Shown here piece by piece: positions 43,407 through 54,600 of a DNA stretch of 64,000 nucleotides (position 1 is its first letter; each line of letters opens with the position of its first letter). The DNA comes from Monosiga brevicollis MX1. Lineage: Eukaryota; Opisthokonta; Choanoflagellata; Craspedida; Salpingoecidae. A program made the position numbers and the translations under genes. The notes under the pieces were generated by a model. The model did no database searches, was not told the DNA's origin, and saw only the letters and a program-made list of their open reading frames with translations. The stretch is from NCBI RefSeq assembly GCF_000002865.3, contig NW_001865068.1, forward strand, positions 473,537 to 537,536. Direction: 5' to 3'.

Positions 43407-45066
43407 TCACCGGTATTCCATTTCCAACGCCAAAGCAATATCAGCATCCCAGCGTGGGTCTACAGGCGGTGGACGGGCACGCATTGGTCGAGCAGGTAAG
43501 TGGCGCTCTCTTTCTCCTTGTCTCACGTAGTCAGGAATTCCGCCCATAGGATCTGCAACGACTAATGGTGGACGATTTCGTGCGCGCAGAACTGGTCGAT
43601 GTAGTACATCTACATCCATGAATGGAGCCGGTGGATTCCTTCCGATGGGCCCTACAATAACCTCAGGCCCTCTTGGAACCAAGCCGTAAGCCCCTTGACG
43701 AGCTGCCTGCCGCCTTTCCGGGACAAAAGCGGCGGCTTGCAGTGGTTGGGCCTGGGCCTTTGCTTTGTCGACGTGATCCTCTTGACGGACCGGGCGCCAG
43801 CCCATATCAATAAAATCCTTCTCACAAAGATGCTTGGTGAGCCTTTTGACTTTTTGGGGCAAAGTCCGCAAATAAGCTTTGACTAAGTCTTGACGTCGAC
43901 GCGAATGGTGGGCGTCAAACTGCTCCCGTGTCCCAAAGTACCGGTCTGTACCTCCGTAAAGCTGCCCACACCGTGCCGCACAACCGTGCGCATCTGCCCC
44001 ACAGTCGGTCAGACACCAGGCGCAGAATCCACAGCCACACCTGCCACAAGACAGCGCAAAGCACCCATCAAAGTCGAAAAACGCTGTCTTGCAACGTGGG
44101 CAGGCCAGTGTCAGAATCTTCTCGACAATGTGCTTGCGAGCGTCCTCGGCCTGACGTTGTCGCTCGTCAAGCTGCGCACGCCTGACTGCTTCACGGGCGG
44201 CTTCCTCCCGCAGGCGCTGTTCAGCTTCTCTGTGCGCGGCCTGCTCCGTTTCCAAGCGACGCAAGTCGTCCAACAGCTTGATTGTTTCGCGCGAAACTTG
44301 TTGGGGCAGGTCAAAAAAATCAAAGTCCTTCGCCTTGCATTCAGGCACCGGACAAGGCACGGCCGAGCCCCGTGCGAGGCGATCATCGCGCGTGGCAATC
44401 TCACGGACGTGGTGATCAAAGCAAGTATTGCAGAGAAAGTGCTCTTTGGTGGAACACCATTCCGGGCGAGTTTGGGGGCAGCTCATCATCCAAACACACA
44501 CAGCATTCCAAGGGGTTCCTTTGGGATGGTTTTCTCGCGCGCCGCCGTCTTGCAGGTGGCGGTTTCTGGTCGGGCTTGACGGGATGAAGGAATCGGCAGC
44601 GATGTTGCCGCCAATTGTTACAGCGATCGCCGTTCCGGCATTTGGGCGGTCTGTTCTTGGGGTGTAGCAGTTGGCAATCGAGATCCAAGCAAGCCACTTT
44701 CTTTGGGCATTGCGCGCAGCGATCGGGTGGGTGTGTCAGCGCACACAAGAATTCGCGGCAACGAGCTTTCCGTGGACAGTGCTTATTTTTTGGAGCATGA
44801 CTCTCGCATGACTTGGAGCTTCGACCTTGATGGTAAGTTTCATGAGCGGGGTCTTTCGGGCTTGCCCTCTGTCGTGGATGCAGATCCCTGCACGCTTCGA
44901 CATGGCAGTGCTTGCCCCGCTTGCAGATAGGTGGGCGCTCAGCCGGATGCCAAAGCTTACACCCGACATTGTAGCAGTCCTTGGCGTATCGGCAGCGCTG
45001 GCCATGGGTTGAGCGCGTGCCAACTTGGGCCATGTCGCCGATCTCCTCCAAACCTGAAAAGTACAT
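43407..45066 (-). CDS. RBR-type E3 ubiquitin ligase paralogue B with CCCH fingers
   Basis: Minus strand, ATG 45066 (alternative in-frame Met at 45033). The N-terminal half is a series of Cys/His clusters: CRYAKDCYNVGCKLWHP, CKRGKHCHVEACRDLHP, CPRKARCREFLCALTHP, CPKKVACLDLDCQLLHP and CRNGDRCNNWRQHRCRFLHP, i.e. five C-x5-C-x4-7-C-x3-H fingers like those of Nab2/ZC3H14 RNA-binding proteins. A basic linker (PPPARRRRARKPSQR) leads to the RING start ECCVCLDDELP, a one-base frame break, then CSTKEHFLCNTCFDHHV, a coiled charged helix (about 44320-44140) and the RING2-like CPRCKTAFFDF...CGFCAWCLTDC. A Pro/Arg-rich tail ends DPRWDADIALALEMEYR at 43407. Likely an RNA-linked ubiquitin ligase if the break is bypassed or absent in the mRNA. 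Confidence 0.65.
43892..44709. repeat. 818-bp duplicated block, copy B (partner 41828-42645)
   Basis: Second copy of the block, same orientation, offset 2064 bases. Left limit at GACGTCGACGCGAATGG; right limit at CTTTCTTTGGGCA, after which A continues with ACGTTGCGG and B with TTGCGCGCA. Confidence 0.85.
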
Positions 45067-45346
45067 TTCGCATGCGCGCGCACCAGTGGCCGCGATCGAT
45101 TACAAGCAGAGGTTAATGGTTTGACTTCGTTACCAAAAGAACAATGTCGGAGTTTTTTGATTAATTTCATGAGAGCCAGGTCGTTGGAGCCATTGAGTTT
45201 TCGTCGTTATTCTGGTAAAAAGGTGCAACAAGTGCTCAGTTACTTACATCCGGATCGATGTTAGTTTTTTTTAGACGATCTATTTGTCTACTTTTAGACG
45301 ATGGAGAAAGAAAGTTGTCAACGCAGCGGAGGGACGCAGCCTGTTC

Positions 45347-46509
45347 TTATGCCCCACAAGTGGGGCATGTTGTGGCTTCGAACACCTGGCAACTGCCGAC
45401 GTCTCGAAGTCGTTCCTCTACAATGGAAAGGTTTAAATAGGGATTGTTGCAAATGCGGATATAGTGTCCAACGGAGCTCAAAGAGCTCAGGCCGTCAAGA
45501 TCGGTCAATAGTGGGTGTTGCTGGAAGGAGAGCATCACACGTCATGAATGAGTGGCAGCGCGAAGAGTTGCTAGAGTGCATACGGGTCGTTTGCAAAGGG
45601 CACACGGGTCGTTCACGATCCGAGCCAAGCTGGCATTACGCACGGCGATGTACAGGTACGTGTCAATGGCAGTCAGCGCGCCAAAGCCTGCAACAGATGT
45701 GAGGGCTGCATTGTTCTACAAAAACATCGGGGAAGCAAGGTGGCTCGTGAGTGGCATCAGAGAAAAGAAACGAGGAGAATGAGCCACAAGAACAAGACAG
45801 ACGTAAATCGACAAAGCGTCGCCAATGGATTCCAGGGCTTGCCAGCCATCCACCGTCATCAGCTTGGCGTTGTTCTAGGTGGGCAGGAGCGTTGAGATGC
45901 AAAAGCAAGACAGTAAAAGATTGATGAGCCTGATGAGCGCAGCTCAAAGAGCAAGAGGCGCACGATAGCACAACGGTAGGGGTAGGGGTTGGGGGTGGGG
46001 AAGGCGGGGTGCGACAGGGTTTCAGCGGTGTAGTTTGATCACTGGAGCTGCAAGACTCACGTATACGGATAGCGAACCGTTGATGATGGTCAAGTTCCCA
46101 AATCCATTGAGACTTGCTAACCTTTCATTATCCTATGAATCCCGTTGGCCGCATCAAGACGTCGCTGCAAACTCAACGGACATGCGAGAAACTGGGCCCG
46201 GGCTAAATCGGGTTGACTGACGCACATGGATAGAGCAAACGCCGGTGATCGAGCCTAGACGGGTCATCTCAATGCTAGAAAGCATCGGGTTGGACTAAAC
46301 ATGGTAAAACCCGGCCTGAGAGTGTTTCCCATACTGTCGCGTAGACACACACCTCAATGAGGACGTCCCCACCAATCTGATCAAGGTGATTCAACCCATC
46401 AACGTTCGTCAAGTTGACGTTGCTCTGAAGATCATGGCAAATTCAAGGGGCCACTGAAATGAGATGCGCTGACTTGAGACGCAGGTGCTCGGAGCACATG
46501 TCGGCCAGG

Positions 46510-46545
<36 letters not shown>

Positions 46546-47444
46546 CAACCCGCGCTGCGAACCCTTCAACTGGCTCAGGGCACAGGTCATGTACTGGCTC
46601 GCAGTGACAGAGCATGAAAAAAACAAACCGACCGAAATCATCAGAAATTCGCCGAGCACGCTCAGACTACGCAGGCCATCGAGGTTGACAAGCTCGGAAT
46701 TTCTCTGTCGGCAGCGCCACCGAGTCGCCAGCAGAAAGGCACGCCTGAGACAAGATGTTTTGCAAAGAAGAACATTGCATTAGCGAAACGCCTCACCTCA
46801 ACCGCGAGATAACCCCCGATCATGGTGAGCTTGCTCAAGGCGGTGATGTTTGCGAAAAACCGGTTGTCCTGTAGCCGTAAAAACGATGGAGAGCTGCGCG
46901 TGAGTGACGACCTCGGCGAGAAGCTCAGGAGAACAAGAAGACAGAAATGACACAGGCCTCTCTTTGCTAGCCCCACGCGCATCCACAAGGCCTGCAGAGC
47001 AGATGGTTCATTTTTCGATCGCACCGCAATTTCGACATTCCCCGAGACATGGACGAGATTCTTCAAGTTTGGCAGATGGGCCGCGGCCGTGGCATTGCAG
47101 TCATGCAGTTCAAGGCTGCCCACAACGTGTGTGACGGCAGGGTTCACCTCGTCAAGATTGCACCCAACATCCCCATTGTGGATCAACGGCGCCGGCGGTA
47201 TGGGTGGCAGGGTGGATGGCGCCGAGGTGGTGTGCGCTTGCCGCTCGCAAGCCGCTCGCAACGATTCCAGCTCCTGCAAAACATCCACGCCGTTCAAAAT
47301 GATACGCGATCCGCCCAGGTTCGAGCTGGTGATGTGCAAGTGTCCCTCCGCATCCACCTCAATCGTAGCCTCATCCGTACTCGTCACCGTGCCTGCAAGG
47401 ACCACCACCACCGCCATTCCAAACACCGCCCAGAGTGACCTCAT
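45347..47444 (-). CDS. Secreted receptor-L-domain repeat protein 2
   Basis: Minus strand, ATG 47444 with signal peptide (MRSLWAVFGMAVVVVLAGTV). The N-cap has TIEVDAEGHLHITSSNLGGS, RIILNGVDVLQELESLRAAC and VGCNLDEVNPAVTHVVGSLE, aligned with the N-caps of the other two family members. Repeat exons follow: DNRFFANITALSKLTMIGG (about 46865-46800), NSELVNLDGLRSLSVLGEF (about 46705), SNVNLTNVDGLNHLDQIGGD (about 46425), SNPMLSSIEMTRLGSITG (about 46290), LASLNGFGNLTIINGSL (about 46125), NNAKLMTVDGWQALESIGD (about 45875) and NNAALTSVAGFGALTAIDTY (about 45715). The C-cap (NPLLTDLDGLSSLSSVG..., CNNPYLN, CPTCGA) ends with TAA at 45349-45347. No membrane segment. A long T-run (minus strand) in one intron corresponds to the A-run at 46510-46544. 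Confidence 0.72.
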
Positions 47445-47477
47445 CGCAAAGAGAGAGAAGAGCGAAGAGAAAGAAAG

Positions 47478-47571
<94 letters not shown>

Positions 47572-47626
47572 CTGTGTGCGAGAGCTCTGTGTGAGAGAGA
47601 GTATGAGAGAAAGAGAGAGAGAGAGA
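47478..47626 (+). repeat. (GA)n microsatellite adjoining a gap
   Basis: About 90 bases of pure GA plus imperfect GA, starting 35 bases upstream of the ATG of L-domain gene 2 (minus strand) and running into the N gap. Confidence 0.93.
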
Positions 47627-47765
47627 NNNNNNNNNNNNNNNNNNNNNNNNNNNNNNNNNNNNNNNNNNNNNNNNNNNNNNNNNNNNNNNNNNNNNNNNNN
47701 NNNNNNNNNNNNNNNNNNNNNNNNNNNNNNNNNNNNNNNNNNNNNNNNNNNNNNNNNNNNNNNNN
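47627..47765. other. Assembly gap (139 N)
   Basis: Run of N within a GA microsatellite. Confidence 0.97.
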
Positions 47766-48698
47766 AGAGTATACTACAACTACCACATGTAAGAGGAAAC
47801 AAAGAAAACACAAAACAGGAAGGCGCGGCGTGACACGAGCAGCTCGACGTGTCCGTGACCGGTGTGCTGGTCTTTTGGTGGTTGACATTCCCGGATGTGA
47901 AAAGCCGTGTACTTGGTACTAGACTGTGTACCATACAAAGGCACCGGAACATCAGCTAAGCGGCTCGAGGTAAAACACCGCTTGGCTCGTGACTTTGGCC
48001 TGTGAGCCGTGTGCAACGCCATCTGCGCGCTCTCTCCAGACAGCGGTCGCAGGCGAAACCAGGAGCAAAGGGAAGCACACGTCCTTGCAGCTGGTAGCAC
48101 GAGGTGCTTTGTTTGAACATGAGGATAGTGTGGACTCCCGACTGCCGTTTGGACAAGGCGGGCCCACGATATCCCGGGCGAGTTGTTAGACGAATTGTAC
48201 GTGCGATTGGATGTAATTTGCACCCGATGTACCGGCGGCAGGATCCCGATCCGAGAGCGCTGTCGCTGCAGTCGCGTCTGAACGCCAAGAACCCTCACTG
48301 ACCATGACGATGCTTAAACGGCAAGCCTGTTATGCGACGAGGGTGCTACCTCGAAAACTGATTACGAGTTGGAAAGCCATGGGCAGACATTTTTGGGTTT
48401 TGCCAAGAAGAGACCAGGATAAGCTATGGGGGTAAGTGCTCTAAAGACAGGATGGCTTATGCTCATGTTGGTTCACGGACGATGTGCAGCGCGCTGCCAT
48501 TTTCTGTCTCACATGTGCGTCCGTTCGACGACGTGCTTGCTTGCTCGCAAATCAATTGTCAGACGATCAAGTCGGAGTTTCGACTTTCAGTTGGTAACAC
48601 TCATTTTTTTTGACATCCGACCTTTTTTTCTTGATTTGCGCGCGCATGACGCTCCGGTGAAGGTCACGGGCATCAGTGGACTGACTGACAACGCCGCC
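47766..48698. promoter_or_regulatory. Divergent promoter interval between L-domain genes 2 and 3
   Basis: Genes 2 and 3 are head to head with about 1.25 kb between their ATGs (part of it gap and microsatellite). The stretch 47930-48650 shows no coding exon on either strand. It should hold both promoters, but no element is named. Confidence 0.35.
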
Positions 48699-50577
48699 AT
48701 GGTGCTGCGTTGGGTCGTGTACAGTCTGATTGTGGCGACAAGCCTGGTAGTGGTACAGCCTGCGGTGGTTAATGACGAGCCCATCATTGGCGTCGATTTG
48801 GATGGCAACCTCTTCATCAACAGCTCATCAACGGGTGGTAACACGCGCCTGCTGCTGAATGGCGTTGATGTGCTTCAAGAGCTGACCGACATTCGCAACA
48901 TATATGCCGGAAAAACATCAAAAACAACAACGTTGGCTCCCAGCACCACGGCCTCTCCTACAGACATGCCCGTGACGTACACGGGCACTGTCGGCTGTCA
49001 GCTGGCGGGTGTGACCTCAAATGTGACACATATCCAGGGCGACATCAGCCTGAGATCATGCCCACTGCTGACGGCAGATAATCTGCAAGTTTTCAACAAA
49101 CTCGTTTACGTGAGCGGGAGCTTGAGATTTCAAGTAAGCATCGATCTGTGACTCCTGTCTTGATACTGTTCACCACAAAATAAACCCACAAGATTACATT
49201 CCTGACCGATGGTCCGCTTCACGTACGATGGGGATGAATGTACGATTCTGAGATCCTCATTCTATGGTGGGCTGTGAGCAGAATAATAACGCCCTGACCA
49301 ATGTGGATGGGCTTCGAAACATTAACAGCGTCGGTGGCGACTTGGACATTGATGTACGTGACTGCGTGAGGGCTCGTCATTTTTGAATGTCGCGTGGGCA
49401 AGCGAATTGAAATGATGATGATGTTTCCATGAACAACTTATGGGTTGTTTGTTGGCTCGGATAGAACAATGACGCCCTGACCAATGTGGATGGGCTTCGA
49501 AACATTAACAGCGTCGGTGGCGACTTGGACATTGATGTACGTGACTGCGTGAGGGCTCGTCATTTTTGAATGTCGCGTGGGCAAGCGAATTGAAATGATG
49601 ATGATGTTTCCATGAACAACTTATGGGTTGTTTGTTGGCTCGGATAGAACAATGACGCCCTGACCAATGTGGATGGGCTTGGAAACATTAACAGCGTCGG
49701 TGGCGACTTGAACATTGATGTACGTGACTGCGTGAGGGCTTGTCATTTTTGAATGTCGCGTGGGCGAGCGGATTGAAATGATGATGATGATGCTTCTATG
49801 AGCAACTTATTTATTGTTCGTGTTGGCTCGGATAGGAAAATGATAACCTGACCAATGTAAACGGGCTTGGAAGCATCACCAGCCTCGGTGGCGACCTGGT
49901 TATAAGCGTGCGTGGCTGCGTGAAGGCTTGTCGCGTTGACTGTCGCGCGTGTTCTGGACGTGGGTGAACTATGAGGATGGTGTGTGTCTGTGGGCGTCTT
50001 ATGGTTTGTTTGCCTGACTCGGTTAGGAAAATGACGTCCTGGCCAATGTGGATGGGCTTGGAAATATCACCAGCCTCGTTGGCAACCTGGATATTAGAGT
50101 ACGTTGTTGTGTGCGGGGCGTTCCACTTGAAATGGCGTGTGTGTGCGAACGCAGGTAAACAGAATGTGAGGATGGTGTGTTTGTTGGCATCTGATGGATT
50201 GTTTGCCTGACCCGGACAGTACAATGACGCCCTGACCAACGTGGATGGACTTGGAAACATCACCAGCGTCGACGGCACCTTGAACATTAGAGTACGTTGT
50301 TGTGTGAGGAGCATATCACTTGAAATGTCGTGCGTGTGAACATGGTCAAGCAGAGTCTGAGGTTGTTGTGTTTATGAGCGACTTATTGGACTTTTGCTGA
50401 TCTGGACAGTACAATCGCGCTCTGACCAGTGTGAGCGGACTTGGCAGTATGAACTACGTCGACAGCAAGATACAGATTTGCTCGAATAATCAACTCGACA
50501 CATCAACGGTACCAACCTCATTTCAAACGTTGGGATCTTGCCGAGTTATCACCGCCGGAGGCTGCAGGTCTTGTTAA
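48699..50577 (+). CDS. Secreted receptor-L-domain repeat protein 3
   Basis: ATG 48699, signal peptide (WVVYSLIVATSLVVVQPAVV). The N-cap has IIGVDLDGNLFINSSSTGGN, RLLLNGVDVLQELTDI, a Thr/Ser linker (KTTTLAPSTTASPT) and VGCQLAGVTSNVTHIQGDIS. Seven repeat exons start at 49282, 49465, 49648, 49836, 50027, 50220 and 50410; the first six are 72 bases, phase 0, reading NNNALTNVDGLRNINSVGGD and variants. The last joins a Cys C-cap (ICSNNQLDTS..., LGSCRVITAGGCRSC), TAA 50575-50577. Repeats one to three are virtually identical, introns included. No membrane segment, so probably secreted. Confidence 0.77.
49270..50409 (+). repeat. Tandem exon-plus-intron units, 183-193 bp
   Basis: Exon starts are spaced 183, 183, 188, 191, 193 and 190 bases. 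Each unit is a 72-base exon plus an intron of about 110-120 bases. Units 1 and 2 share the same intron text (GTACGTGACTGCGTGAGGGC...) and unit 3 differs at only a few bases. Confidence 0.93.
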
Positions 50578-51619
50578 GTCGTGTCGAGGGGCAAAAGGGT
50601 CTTGCTCGATGGACCACGGCGTTATGCAAATGCGTATTGATGTGTACCATGTTGAGTAGCAGGATGTCTTGAATGCCATGTCCCTGGGCGGAGTTTTTTT
50701 TTTATCTATATAGATCCATGAGTTGAAATGTTTATAATTAATTCTAAAGGCTCCGTCGTGCATCTGCCACTTGCTCGTTGGGTCCGACTGATCGGAGTAA
50801 CTTTCGCTGACAAGCGGTCGTGCCGTCAAGATTTGGCCCAGGACCATATGGCCAAGCGCAGCCAGGAAGAAAAGTGAAAGTTTTGTGCTTGAAACCAGCA
50901 TCGCGTAGCTCCGCATTGTCAGGCTTCACGGCGTGTGGAGGCCAGTTCCGTCGGCAAGATCATGGCGCTCTTACCAATGTGGATGACCAATGTAGCCGGG
51001 CTGGGCAGTCTCACAAGCCCTTTTGTAAGCATTGGTTTGTTCATGAAATGTTGCTTGTCTGCTTGTCTGCTTGTTTGGCTTGTTGTTGTTTTTTCTGCTT
51101 GTGTGGAATCTCTGTTGTTATTTTCGTTTTGCTCCTCCTCCAGAGTCAGGGGCTTTGAGTTGTCGTGCTCCTGCGCTGACTGTTCCCGTGTGGGGAGGAC
51201 TTTGATCGCTTGTGCTTGATTGCGTGTGAACGGCCTGGTGGACCGCTGGTTCCTGGGGCTTGTGGCGACGCTAGAGCGTGTGTGGTCGAGGTAAGTCGCG
51301 TCGGACGCTGCCTTTTGAGCATTGTCCCTCTCCCTCGCCTCACAAGACGCTGGTCAACGCCGTGCGCTATGCGTGCATCTCGTCAAGAACAGCGGTCCAG
51401 GGTGAGCAGCTTGCGCTTTGATTCAGCTGATCAGAAAGGGAGTGAGCTAGGCTCTACTGTTGGTTGGCCGGCTGCCGTTTTGGAGGGGGGGGGGGTTCTT
51501 TTTTTTTTTTTTTTTGCGCTTGTCCAATGTCACTCTTTTTTGTGTGAAGATTGTGTTGGATGACACTGATGATGGTCTGTGTTCAAAGTGCTATAGGAGT
51601 TTGATGGCGACCCGTGACC
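50578..51619. other. Intergenic with an L-repeat relic
   Basis: Downstream of L-domain gene 3 and upstream of the ankyrin gene. Apart from the relic at 50958-51024 there is a T-run (51497-51515) and no coding exon I can support. Confidence 0.5.
50958..51024 (+). pseudogene. Relic of an L-domain repeat exon
   Basis: GCGCTCTTACCAATGTGGATG matches the GCCCTGACCAATGTGGATG core of the repeat exons of gene 3, followed by GGGCTGGGCAGTCTCACAAG and a donor GTAAGC at the right distance. The frame breaks in the middle: the first half reads ALTNVDD in one phase and the second half AGLGSLTSPF in another. A displaced, decayed copy of one unit. Confidence 0.6.
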
Positions 51620-54600
51620 ATGAATTTGGACGATGGATACCAGCTGCACAGAGCGTGTGATTCATCGGATCCACAAGCGGCGCTGCGGTTGTTGGAAAGC
51701 TGGGATCAACAGCGCATTCAAGCCGCTGCCGTGTACAAAGATGAAGAGGTGCGTGCCGTGTTGGTTGAGGTGTCTGTGTCACTGATTCTGGGAACGTGCC
51801 ATTCAGGTCCCGATGTTGGTTTGACGAAAAGCTGCATGTGTGCTACTATGTGTGCGTGTGGTGGTGCCCACAGCTTGGCTATACGCCACTGCACTACGCC
51901 TGCGACAATGGCCATCTGGGAGCGATCGTGGTGGTGTTGGAGCATGGCGCTGATGTTCAAGCCAGGAATATTGTCAGTATCATCCCCCGACTGCTTTCTT
52001 TTGTATGATGTAGAACGCTTTTGTCGTTGGTCTGCATGCGCCTGCTTGTGAAGCAGGTGGTACCAGCGTCATCTCAACATGATGGGGCACGTTGATGCTG
52101 TAAACACGTAGGGTGGCTTTGCGCCACTGCACTATGCTTGCGGCAGAGGTCGTGTGGACGTGGTGAACGTGTTGTTGGAGCATGGCGCTGATGCCGACGC
52201 CAAAAACATTGTCAGTCCCTTTCCCTTCTTGTTACTCTCCTTTCGAGCGCAACACTTCCCTCTTCTCGACGTGTAGCTGGTGTATAGATGGAAGATGGAA
52301 CTCACGATGGTAATAACCTGGTCACATCTGGTGGTGATGTTTGTGTGAATCGACCTTCAGGGTGGCACGACACCACTGTACTATGCCTGCACCAAAGGCC
52401 ATGTCGGGGTGGTGGAAGCGCTCCTAAAGCATGGCGCTGATCCCGAACCCAAGAACGAGGTCAGTACTCCCATTTTCCCTGCCACGTCTTTAATCTTGGC
52501 TGGCTTGTTCTCCCTGTTGCTCTGCACGCGGTGCTGGCTTGCCAGCTGGTTTTGAGATTTATTTCATCATCTGTCACGCATGCGACTCGACGTCCGTGGG
52601 GGTACGGTGGTGAATCACTTCGCAGAATGATGTCACGCCATTACATGGAGCCTGTTCGCTTGGACATGTGGAGGTGGTGAGAGTGCTATTGGAACATGGT
52701 GCTGATGCCAACGCCCAAGACAAGGTCAGCGCCACCGTTTTTTCCCCTTGCTTCTCTTTGTTGATCCTCCTGCTTCCCTCTTGTTCTGGGTCTGGATCGA
52801 GGACCACTATTGTTTCCCTGCTTTTTCTCAATGTGATCTTGTGGGTCACGCCGATGCTGCCGCCGCACATGTGTCGGCTGTCTTGGTTGTGTTGTGGTGG
52901 TGCGTCGGCGTACAGTGTGGCATGACGCCATTGATCAATGCCTCCTCCAGCGGCCATGTGGAGGTGGCGAGTGTCTTACTGAAGAGTGGCGGTAATGCCG
53001 AAGCCAAGGATGAGGTCAGCATCCTTCGTTGCCACGCTGCTCTTGTCAATGCCGGTAGTTAACGCCTGAATGTTGTCTGTGTGTCATGTGTATACACCAC
53101 CTGGTGTGATCTTGATCTCGTTGTGAGGTTTTTGGGGGTGTATGCTGATGCTGAAACCACGTGCTTGGTGGTTATGCCGGTGATTCAATCCACAGCACGG
53201 CAGTACGCCTTTGTGCGCTGCCTGTTGCAATGGTCATATGGGGGCGGTGGAGGTGTTACTAACGCACGGCGTTGATGCCAATGCCAATGATGAGGACGGT
53301 CATACACCATTGTACGGCGCCTGTGGCAATGGCCATGTTGATGTGGTAGAGATGTTGCTGAAGCACAGCGTTGACGTCGGAAGTGGGGGCAGCAATATGC
53401 CATTGTACGCTGCCTGTTGCAATGGTCACGTGGCGGTGGTGGACATGTTGCTGAAACACGGCGTTGATGCTAATGCCAAAGCTGAGGACGACCGTACACC
53501 AATGTACGGCGCCTGTTGCAACGGCCGTGCGAGAGTGGTAGAGGCGCTGCTGGAGCACGGCGGTGTTGATGCCAGTGCCAAGGATGAGGTCAGCTCCATC
53601 CTCCTTGCCAGACTGCTTTCGTTTGACGTTGATAGCTTTTGTTCTCTGCATGTACCATCATCTGATTTGTTCCTCATATCCCCATGCCTTGGGCATGCTA
53701 CATTTGACGATGGCGACCAACTTCAGGCTGGTGATACGCCACTGCATTATGCCTGTACCAAGGGTCATGTGGAGGTCGGCGAGGTGCTACTGACGCGTGG
53801 CGTTGACATCCAGGTCAAAAATTGGGTCAGTCGCAACTGGCGTCTCCTACCCTACGTTTGGAACTCGATGAATTTTGTCTTTCTGCTGTTTTTGGTCTGC
53901 ATGTAGCGCGTATATATTAGCTGAGTAAAGTGCAGCTCATCATGATGTCGGCATCTTTGCAACTACGTTTGTAATGGTGCTGTTAATGATGAACCAACCC
54001 ACAGGGTGGCAAAACGCCACTGCACCGCGCCTCCTACCATGGCCAAGCAGAAGTTGTGCGGATGCTGCTGCTGCGTGGCGCTGATGCTCAAGCTACAGAC
54101 GAGGTCGGTTCCATCGCTTTTGCTCTTTTTCTTAACGTCATATCAATTTCTCCCCTCGCTCCCGTGCATCGGAATCAAACATGTATTCATCTTGTCATGA
54201 TACCGTATGATATGACATTGCAAACGCCCCGTATGACGGTGATTGTGGATGAATCGACAGCGTGGCAATACACCGCTGCACGACGCTTGCATGAGAGGTC
54301 ATGTGGAGGTTGTGGATATGCTGTTCCATGGCGCTCAGGCTCAAGTTGAGATCATTGTGAGTCCCACGCGCTGTGCTCGTGTTGCTCTTTGTTTGATGTC
54401 GATAATCGTCTCCCCTTTGGACTTGATGGTGATGCTCATCATGGCCTCTTTATGTGCGTGCTTGGTGGCGGCTGTGCTTTGGCTTTTAGGATGGCAATAC
54501 TCCACTGCACCAGGCCTCTTTCAAAGACCACTTCAAGGTGGTCAAGATATTATTGGAGCACGGCGCCGACCCTGAAGCCAAGAATGAGGTCTGTGCCCTT

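Noticed and set aside
46508-46544. A-run as a mobile-element tail
   Set aside because: It lies in an intron of the minus-strand L-domain gene and there is no element body or target-site duplication beside it.
49282-50480. CRISPR-like or satellite array
   Set aside because: Units consist of a coding 72-base exon with acceptor and donor plus intron, in frame with a signal-peptide gene.
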